Below, piece by piece: positions 58,194-64,000 of a DNA stretch of 64,000 nucleotides (positions are counted from its first letter, which is position 1; the number at the start of each line of letters is the position of its first letter). A program made the translations under genes and the position numbers. Source of the stretch: Syntrophorhabdaceae bacterium (GTDB taxonomy: Bacteria > Desulfobacterota > Syntrophorhabdia > Syntrophorhabdales > Syntrophorhabdaceae); the NCBI GenBank assembly GCA_026415675.1, contig JAOAGQ010000043.1, positions 1-64,000 of the forward strand, given 5' to 3'. The notes under the pieces were generated by a model, which saw nothing but the letters and a program-made list of their open reading frames with translations, had not been told where the DNA came from and searched no databases.

Positions 58194-58940
58194 TTGAGGT
58201 GTTTAGCAAAGAGAATAACGGTGATCCTGATCATCCTTTCTTCTCTTTCTCCCTTTGGTTGCGGAGGACCTATGGTGAAAAATCCTGCAAATTTTGCCGT
58301 TCCCCAGACCCATATCTATCCGAGACCCGAACTCTTTACCCCAGATACCCCCTATAAAATACAGGTAGGGGATACACTCGATATCAAATTCTTCTATAAC
58401 CCTGAATTGAACGAGAGGGACCTCCCGGTTAGACCTGATGGAAGGATCTCCCTCCAGTTGATAGATGAGGTATATGTGGCAGGCTTGACACCCCTTGAAC
58501 TGCGAGACCTCCTAAAGAAGAAATACGAAACAACGGAACTTAAAAATGTCGAGATATCGGTTATAGTCCGTTCTTTCAGCCATCAGAAGGTCTTCGTAGA
58601 CGGTGAGGTGGGCGTTCCAACCCTTGTACCCATTATGGGCCAGCTCACGGTCATGCAGGCGATAGCCCAGGCAAGGGGCATGAAGGAGACTGCCCGGAGA
58701 TGGGAGGTGATCGTAATAAGGTTCGGAAGAGACCATAAACCCATGATAACGACCGTTAACCTCGACAAGGTCTTAGACGGTACCGATTTGAACCAGGATA
58801 TACTCCTTATGCCTTACGATATCGTCTATGTCCCCAGATCTCCTATAGCAAACTTTGACCTTTGGGTGGACCAGTATATAAGAAGGGCTCTGCCTTTCCC
58901 CCTTCCCTCCCCTGTTCCCACCCCTACTATAAACTATTAA
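58194..58940 (+). CDS. Polysaccharide export protein (Wza/XrtA type)
   Basis: A 248-residue outer-membrane lipoprotein of the OPX family. Signal peptide with lipobox ending FGC (Cys23), a poly_export domain (about 50-135, YKIQVGDTLDIKFFYNPELN and RPDGRISLQLIDEVYVAGLTP) and an SLBB domain (HQKVFVDGEVGVPTLVPI). It should form the outer-membrane exit for the polymer. The start is TTG 58194, 9 nt after GGAGGG. Similar to the XrtA/PEP-CTERM exopolysaccharide export protein by context. Confidence 0.9.
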   Translation: MRCLAKRITVILIILSSLSPFGCGGPMVKNPANFAVPQTHIYPRPELFTPDTPYKIQVGDTLDIKFFYNPELNERDLPVRPDGRISLQLIDEVYVAGLTPLELRDLLKKKYETTELKNVEISVIVRSFSHQKVFVDGEVGVPTLVPIMGQLTVMQAIAQARGMKETARRWEVIVIRFGRDHKPMITTVNLDKVLDGTDLNQDILLMPYDIVYVPRSPIANFDLWVDQYIRRALPFPLPSPVPTPTINY

Positions 58941-58959
58941 AGGAGTTTGTGGTGATTCT

Positions 58960-60351
58960 ATGAAAGAGAAAACACCTACCTTAAGCTTAAGGGATCTCCT
59001 CACAATCTTTTTTAAACATAAATACAAGATAGTCTTTTCGTTTTTGCCCATCACCATAGTAACGATTTATGTAGCCCTAACCCTTCCCACCCACTATGTG
59101 GCAAAATCGGTGATTATGGTAAAACCGGGCAGAGAATTCGCCCCTGTAGCGGATGTGGCCATATCGGAGACGAGGATACCAACTATCAATACCGAGACCA
59201 TGATAAACACGGAGATCCAGATCCTCTCGAGCCATGACCTGATAGCCCGGGTTGTAAACGAAATAGGGGCCACAAATTTGTACCCTGAACTTAGAACCAC
59301 AGGCGTTTCAAAACAGCTCGCGGAGAAGGCGGCTGTAGATCGATTCTTGCAGGATCTCCTTGCCAAACCTGTGAAGACGAGTAATGCCATTGAGATATAC
59401 TACAGACATCCAAACCCCCAGATGGCGGCCAGGGTATTAAACACCCTTGTCGAATTCTTAAAGGATAAACACCTCCAGATTTTCGGGGAGACAAAATCCC
59501 CTTTTATAGAAGAACAACTAAAAGTTTACGAGAACAAACTCCGGGAAGCGGTGGAAAGGTTGCAGACCTTTAAAGATAAAAACCAGATTTCCAATCTAAG
59601 AGACCAGTACTACTTCCTCATAGGAAAGAAAACAGAGATTGAGTCTGCATTAAAGCTTGAGACGAGCAGACTGGAAGAGATAAAGAAGAAGATAGCCTTT
59701 CTCCAGAGCCAGAAGAAGAAGGCGGTGTCAGACCTCTATACGGCAAGTGTGGGCTCGAAACTCGTGGATCTCGAGACAAAGGAGATGCAGCTTTTGGCTA
59801 CGTACAAAGAGAACAGCCGACCTGTAATCCAGATCAGAAAAGAGATCCAGAAGGTGAAGGATGCCCTTCGTCAGTACGAGGAAGAGTTGAAAGAGAGTCA
59901 AGAATGGACTTCCCTACAGGCGGATATCGGGCCCCAGGAATTGAAGATAAATAACTTAAAACAGCAGTATATAGCCCTGGAAAAACAGCTCGCCATGTTG
60001 AGTCTTGCCGGGGAGGAATTAAACAAGCTTGAGAGGGATGCCCAGGTTGCCCAGTCCACATACGAGACATATCTTAAAAAATACGAAGAGGCCCGTATAG
60101 CGGAAGAGATGGACAGAAAGAAGATCACGAACATTCAGATCATAGAGACCGCTGCTGTGCCCAGCATTCCTGTTAAAACAAATCAGAGGAAGGTACTGGG
60201 CGTTGGTTTTTTTCTTGCCGTTGCCGTCAGTTTTGGTTTAGCCTATATGGCAGAGTATATACCTCAGGGTATGACAACCGTCGACAGCGTAACTAAATAC
60301 ATACGTTTGCCTGTACTTGTGGCTGTTTCGTATAAGGTACCAAGGGGGTAA
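58960..60351 (+). CDS. Polysaccharide chain-length determinant (Wzz/GumC-like)
   Basis: A 463-residue inner-membrane PCP protein. One membrane helix near residues 24-46, a Wzz domain with NTEIQILSSHDLIARVV, long periplasmic coiled coils (about 180-380), and a second helix near the C-terminus (VLGVGFFLAVAVSFGLAYM). It sets polymer length and connects the export channel with the cytoplasmic kinase-like protein. No kinase domain is fused. AAGGAG lies upstream. Matches the XrtA-system chain-length determinant. Confidence 0.9.
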   Translation: MKEKTPTLSLRDLLTIFFKHKYKIVFSFLPITIVTIYVALTLPTHYVAKSVIMVKPGREFAPVADVAISETRIPTINTETMINTEIQILSSHDLIARVVNEIGATNLYPELRTTGVSKQLAEKAAVDRFLQDLLAKPVKTSNAIEIYYRHPNPQMAARVLNTLVEFLKDKHLQIFGETKSPFIEEQLKVYENKLREAVERLQTFKDKNQISNLRDQYYFLIGKKTEIESALKLETSRLEEIKKKIAFLQSQKKKAVSDLYTASVGSKLVDLETKEMQLLATYKENSRPVIQIRKEIQKVKDALRQYEEELKESQEWTSLQADIGPQELKINNLKQQYIALEKQLAMLSLAGEELNKLERDAQVAQSTYETYLKKYEEARIAEEMDRKKITNIQIIETAAVPSIPVKTNQRKVLGVGFFLAVAVSFGLAYMAEYIPQGMTTVDSVTKYIRLPVLVAVSYKVPRG

Positions 60352-60354
60352 AAG

Positions 60355-61638
60355 TTGTATCTAAATTATTATGGCTTAAAGAGAGAACCCTTCCACATCA
60401 CACCTGACCCAGATTTTCTCTTTCTAAGCGATAGCCATAAACAGGCCCTTGCCTCAATGATGTATGCCATTGAGAAGAAAAAGGGTTTTGCCGCAATAAC
60501 AGGTGGTGTGGGTGTTGGGAAGACAACAGTATTGCGCTCCTATCTCGAAAAGATGGACCACTCAAACCTCAAACTCATTTACATCTTCAACCCAAATATA
60601 CCTTTTAAGACCCTTGTGGCTGTGATCCTCCAGGAGCTGGGGGCAAAGCCCATTACATATGACATATCCGATATGGTACAGCAACTCCACCTTGTGCTTA
60701 TAGACGAGTACAGCGCAGGAAGGGATGTGGTTGTAATCATAGATGAGGCACAGAATATGCCTGTCGAGACACTGGAAAACTTGCGGATGCTCTCAAACCT
60801 TGAGACCTCAACGGACAAACTCATACAGATCATACTCATAGGGCAGACGGAGTTCGATGAGATTCTCAACAAATTCGAACTGAGACAGTTGAAGCAGCGT
60901 ATCGCCATAAGGGCGACGATTACCCCCCTATCACCCCAAGAGAGTCTCGCCTATATCAAGCACAGGCTTATGAAGGCCGGTATGAGGGAAGGACAACTCT
61001 ATTCGATATTCACGAAGAGTGCCCTAAACATGATCATCGAGCATTCAAAGGGTATCCCAAGGGTAATCAACATCCTCTGCGATAATGCCCTGATCACCGG
61101 TTTCGGCCATCAGGAGTACCCTATCACAACAAAGACAACAAGGGAAGTGATAAACGATTTCAGTCGGATCGGAAAAAAGAAGGAGTTTACCCTTTTTAAA
61201 TGGGAATACGCTGCCCTTGCCACCCTTCTTTTGATTTTGTCTGTCTTTCTCATGACGTCAGAGAAGAACCCTGTTGTTACCGCGATCACAGAAATCATAT
61301 GGAACAGAACAAAACCAAACATCGTTAAGGAAGATGTAAATCTCATACCGAGAAAGATACCCATCAAACCGGCATCGGAGACCCGAGAGGATAAGCCGGT
61401 GAAAAAGGAAGAGTTAAAAGAGTTCGATGAAGGTGCCGTTGTAAAGATCGTGGGTAAAGGGGAAAACCTCTTTCAACTCATCGAAGATGTATACGGAATA
61501 AGGGATAGAAGGTTTATAGACAGGGAACTCATTGAACTCCTGAAAAAGAGTAATCCCCATATAAAAGATTTTAATTCGATTAGTGCAGGGGAGAAGATCA
61601 TCTTCCCGAGAATTTCTAAACTCAAGGACAGCCTTTGA
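60355..61638 (+). CDS. XrtA-associated ATPase (ExeA-like AAA) with C-terminal LysM-like domain
   Basis: A 427-residue protein. The N-terminus MYLNYYGLKREPFHITPDP is typical of ExeA/PEP-CTERM ATPases, followed by Walker A GGVGVGKTTVLRS, Walker B VVVIIDEAQNMP and a sensor region KQRIAIRATITPLSPQE. A single membrane helix (about 282-299, YAALATLLLILSVFLM) leads to a probably periplasmic C-terminal part with a LysM-like motif KGENLFQLIEDVYG and SAGEKIIFP. TTG start 3 nt after the previous stop with AAGGGGG upstream. Likely energises or organises polymer assembly. Confidence 0.87.
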   Translation: MYLNYYGLKREPFHITPDPDFLFLSDSHKQALASMMYAIEKKKGFAAITGGVGVGKTTVLRSYLEKMDHSNLKLIYIFNPNIPFKTLVAVILQELGAKPITYDISDMVQQLHLVLIDEYSAGRDVVVIIDEAQNMPVETLENLRMLSNLETSTDKLIQIILIGQTEFDEILNKFELRQLKQRIAIRATITPLSPQESLAYIKHRLMKAGMREGQLYSIFTKSALNMIIEHSKGIPRVINILCDNALITGFGHQEYPITTKTTREVINDFSRIGKKKEFTLFKWEYAALATLLLILSVFLMTSEKNPVVTAITEIIWNRTKPNIVKEDVNLIPRKIPIKPASETREDKPVKKEELKEFDEGAVVKIVGKGENLFQLIEDVYGIRDRRFIDRELIELLKKSNPHIKDFNSISAGEKIIFPRISKLKDSL

Positions 61639-62348
61639 GCAAGATATTTGAGGCATTAGAGCACGCAAAGCAGAAATTAAGGCACTCCAAAACCGTCTCG
61701 ACGGTCACAGAGACATCAAGGCTGAACATGGAGTATGACATGATTCAGCTATACCAGATGGTAAGCCATGCAATTACCCAGAAAGGGTACAAGATATTTC
61801 AGATTATCGGCTCTGTTGCAAGGGAAGGGGCCTCCACAATCTCGAGGGAATTTGCAAGTACCCTCGCCATGAGACTCGGCAAAAACGTCCTTCTCCTCGA
61901 TGCGGACCCAGAAATTCCCACCCACCATCAAGCTTTTAATATAAACATCACAAGGGATATGAAGAGCGTGATAAAGGGAGGGACCCCTATTGTTGAAGCA
62001 TTATACAGGGTAGAGGATACAAGCCTTTTCATAGCAGCGATGTCCGTTAGTGATTCCTATGGGGCAGATCTTTTCGATTCTCCTCGGATAGATAGGGTAT
62101 GGGAGGAGTTCAAAAGGAGATTCGATATAGTGATCGTGGACTCGCCCCCTGGAGGAGCATCGCCTATAGGTTTCACAATATGCCGTACCGTTGATGCGGT
62201 GATTCTCGTCGTTGAAGCGGAGAAAACGAGATGGCCCGTTGTGCTCAACGTCAAGGAAAGGCTTTTGCAGAACGGAGCAAACATAATAGGGGTCGTCTTC
62301 AACAAAAGGAAATTCTACATCCCAGGATGGATTTACAGAAGGCTTTAA
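61635..62348 (+). CDS. CpsD/CapB-type kinase-like protein with altered Walker A
   Basis: A 237-residue protein of the BY-kinase/ParA-like family. The N-terminus SKIFEALEHAKQKL is typical. The Walker A site reads GSVAREGASTIS (59-70), in which the usual Lys is Ala66; Walker A' (VLLLDADPEIP) and B (DIVIVDSPPGG) remain. There is no C-terminal Tyr cluster, only two Tyr in YIPGWIYRRL. Autokinase activity is therefore doubtful. TTG start overlaps the previous TGA (TTGA). It should still pair with the chain-length determinant in the membrane. Confidence 0.85.
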   Translation: MSKIFEALEHAKQKLRHSKTVSTVTETSRLNMEYDMIQLYQMVSHAITQKGYKIFQIIGSVAREGASTISREFASTLAMRLGKNVLLLDADPEIPTHHQAFNINITRDMKSVIKGGTPIVEALYRVEDTSLFIAAMSVSDSYGADLFDSPRIDRVWEEFKRRFDIVIVDSPPGGASPIGFTICRTVDAVILVVEAEKTRWPVVLNVKERLLQNGANIIGVVFNKRKFYIPGWIYRRL

Positions 62349-62389
62349 TTTTCACAGACAATTTTATAGAAAAATAAAGGGCAAAAAGA

Positions 62390-63523
62390 TTGGCCTCAGG
62401 GATTTGCGCAACACTTATTGATAGGGAATATGGGATCTATCTTGAAGAGTACTTCAATGAACTCCTCCGCATAGAGAGAAAGAGATCAGAACGCTCCAAA
62501 AACCATTTTCTCATGTTCCTCCTCGACTTGAGCAGGTTTGAGGAAAGGGAAGACAAAAAGGATATTATAAAAAAGCTCACAAATGCCGTTAAACCTTCAA
62601 TAAGAGAGATAGACGTGCTCGGATGGTACAGGTATGATACAGTGATAGGTATCATATTCCGGGAGATGAAAGAAGGGGCCGGGTGTTCAAGTCCTGTAAG
62701 GGATATGCTCCTCAAAAGGATATACACACATCTTCAGAAGGCATTAGATTTAGAAGAAATCAGAAATATCCTTGTGTCATGCCACTCTTTCCCTGAAAAA
62801 ACTGAGATACTCCTCTCCAATACACCCTTTGACCTCGATCTTTACCCTGACCTCATGCTCACAACAAAATCGCCCTTAAAAACATTCTCCTTCTTCATCA
62901 AAACGTTAATGGATGTATTTGGAAGCCTCATCGGCATCATAATCCTGTCCCCATTGATGATAGCCATCGCGATACTTGTAAAACTCTCCTCCCCGGGTCC
63001 CATACTCTTTAAACAGGAAAGGGTGGGGCTTTTCGGAAAGACCTTTACCTTTTTGAAGTTTAGAACCATGTATGTCCATGAAAGAGATGATATCCACAAG
63101 GAGTTTATCTCAAAGTTCATCACAGGCCAACTGGAAGAAGGGAAGGAGAAGGAGGAGAAAGAGAAGGTCTTCAAAATAAAGGATGACCCGAGGGTAACCC
63201 CCATCGGGCGTATATTGAGAAAGTTGAGTCTCGATGAGTTGCCCCAGCTATTCAATGTCCTGAAGGGGGATATGTCCCTTGTAGGACCTAGACCACCCAT
63301 ACCCTATGAATACGAACAGTACGATATATGGCACAAAGGGAGGATCCTTGAATTTAAACCGGGGATCACAGGTCTATGGCAGGTAGAGGGAAGGAGTGCC
63401 ACAACATTCAACGAAATGGTCAGACTTGATCTAAGATATATTCGAGAATGGTCTTTATGGCTTGATATCAAGATACTCTTTAAAACGGTTTTTGTGGTCA
63501 TAAAGGGAAAAGGCGCCTATTGA
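62390..63523 (+). CDS. Initiating sugar transferase with degenerate GGDEF-like N-domain
   Basis: A 377-residue polyprenyl-phosphate sugar-1-phosphate transferase (WbaP/WcaJ group) that starts polymer repeat units on the lipid carrier. The C-terminal half has one membrane hairpin (about 168-200), ILFKQERVGLFGKTFTFLKFRTM, LRKLSLDELPQLFNVLKGDMS and GPRPPIPYEYEQY with PGITGLWQVEGRS. The first 155 residues resemble a GGDEF fold: IREIDVLGWYRYDTVIGII stands where the GG(D/E)EF motif would be, so it is not active as a cyclase. TTG start. Confidence 0.88.
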   Translation: MASGICATLIDREYGIYLEEYFNELLRIERKRSERSKNHFLMFLLDLSRFEEREDKKDIIKKLTNAVKPSIREIDVLGWYRYDTVIGIIFREMKEGAGCSSPVRDMLLKRIYTHLQKALDLEEIRNILVSCHSFPEKTEILLSNTPFDLDLYPDLMLTTKSPLKTFSFFIKTLMDVFGSLIGIIILSPLMIAIAILVKLSSPGPILFKQERVGLFGKTFTFLKFRTMYVHERDDIHKEFISKFITGQLEEGKEKEEKEKVFKIKDDPRVTPIGRILRKLSLDELPQLFNVLKGDMSLVGPRPPIPYEYEQYDIWHKGRILEFKPGITGLWQVEGRSATTFNEMVRLDLRYIREWSLWLDIKILFKTVFVVIKGKGAY

Positions 63524-63560
63524 TTCACAAATGGCATAAAAAAAATAGAGAGGTATAAAT

Positions 63561-64000
63561 ATGTTGAAAGTCGGTGTGATTGGATACGGCTACTGGGGTC
63601 CCAATATCGTGAGGAATTTCATGTCTCTCGATGAAGCAAAGGTGGTCTATGTTTGCGACCTCCTTGATGATATGCTGAAGAAGGCCAAAAAGGTCTATCC
63701 CTCTGTTAGTATTACAAAAAATTACGAGGACATCTGTTTAGCAAAGGATATCGATGTTGTAGCGATCGTTACCCCTGTCTTCACCCATTACGAGATGGCA
63801 AAGAAGGCCCTTCTAAACGGTAAACACGTCTTTGTGGAAAAACCTTTCACATACACCGTTGAACAGGCAGAGGAGTTGATCGAGATAGCAGAGAAGAGAA
63901 ATCTAAAAATTATGGTAGATCACACGTTCCTTTTTACCGGTTCAGTGAGAAAGATAAAAGAGATCATCGACTCGGGGATGCTCGGGAGGCTCTTCTATTT
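63561..64000 (+). CDS. Gfo/Idh/MocA oxidoreductase, 5' part
   Basis: The first 146 residues of an NAD-dependent sugar oxidoreductase, cut by the right edge. The Rossmann motif VGVIGYGYWGPNIVRNF and the EKP motif HVFVEKPFTYTVEQAEEL are clear. Proteins starting this way include WlbA-type UDP-HexNAcA dehydrogenases that make modified sugars for surface polysaccharides. Starts 37 nt after the sugar transferase, with GAGAGGT upstream. The substrate is probably a nucleotide sugar of the polymer. Confidence 0.9.
   Translation, partial: MLKVGVIGYGYWGPNIVRNFMSLDEAKVVYVCDLLDDMLKKAKKVYPSVSITKNYEDICLAKDIDVVAIVTPVFTHYEMAKKALLNGKHVFVEKPFTYTVEQAEELIEIAEKRNLKIMVDHTFLFTGSVRKIKEIIDSGMLGRLFY

Overview
The window reads as chromosomal DNA of an anaerobic bacterium, most like the former Deltaproteobacteria (Desulfobacterota, perhaps near the Syntrophorhabdus type). 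This placement is inferred from gene content: PxxKW cysteine-rich and DUF6485-type small proteins, pyruvoyl-dependent arginine decarboxylase, MetV/MetF with an MvhD-like subunit, archaeal-type split glutamate synthase, type III glutamine synthetase and LptE (so an outer membrane with LPS). I saw no rRNA, tRNA, CRISPR array, insertion sequence or prophage. Coding density is high and operons are tight, with many 4-nt stop/start overlaps and repeated use of TTG starts.

Layout. 1-5009: end of an unknown protein with a terminator, three small hypotheticals, a LarA-family racemase and enolase, and a DsbC-like thiol oxidoreductase. 5054-9593: gpsA and gyrA (minus), then a small lipoprotein and truA. 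9652-17969: a ThDP enzyme divergent from an XRE-cupin regulator, then a complete SAM-independent spermidine route (pyruvoyl arginine decarboxylase, agmatinase, carboxyspermidine dehydrogenase and decarboxylase), hisF and an SfsA-DUF123 fusion. 18044-21216: ffh-rpsP-khpA-rimM, a PxxKW protein and rpsT. 21213-31250 (minus): one long operon xerC-hslV-hslU-argB-argD-argF-argG-leuS-lptE. 31410-33659: a FeoA-FeoB fusion.

33662-38774: a MarR regulator divergent from a FAD oxidase / CCG iron-sulfur protein / FAD oxidase trio, preceded by three 15-bp tandem repeats; a convergent acyl-CoA ligase follows. 40424-43858 (minus): a serine-type operon (class V aminotransferase, SerA, HAD phosphatase). 44085-44900: fdhD. 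45155-57859: a nitrogen and one-carbon block on the plus strand: amt, P-II, glnN, a class I amidotransferase, MvhD-like protein, MetV, MetF, a degenerate glutamate-synthase-like Fe-S protein, a catalytic-looking FMN glutamate synthase and a glutaminase/GXGXG subunit. 58194-64000: an exopolysaccharide cluster of XrtA/PEP-CTERM style without a visible exosortase, running off the right edge.

The most interesting signals are: (1) the block 50225-57859, in which methylene-THF reductase parts are interleaved with a ferredoxin-type glutamate synthase, one copy of which has lost its catalytic motifs; (2) the amt leader, where two tandem terminator hairpins share mutually complementary arms; (3) a P-II protein with Glu in place of the modifiable Tyr51; (4) the FAD/Fe-S/FAD cluster with its repeat-bearing promoter region; and (5) several genes whose predicted promoters sit so close to the start codon that leaderless mRNAs are expected.
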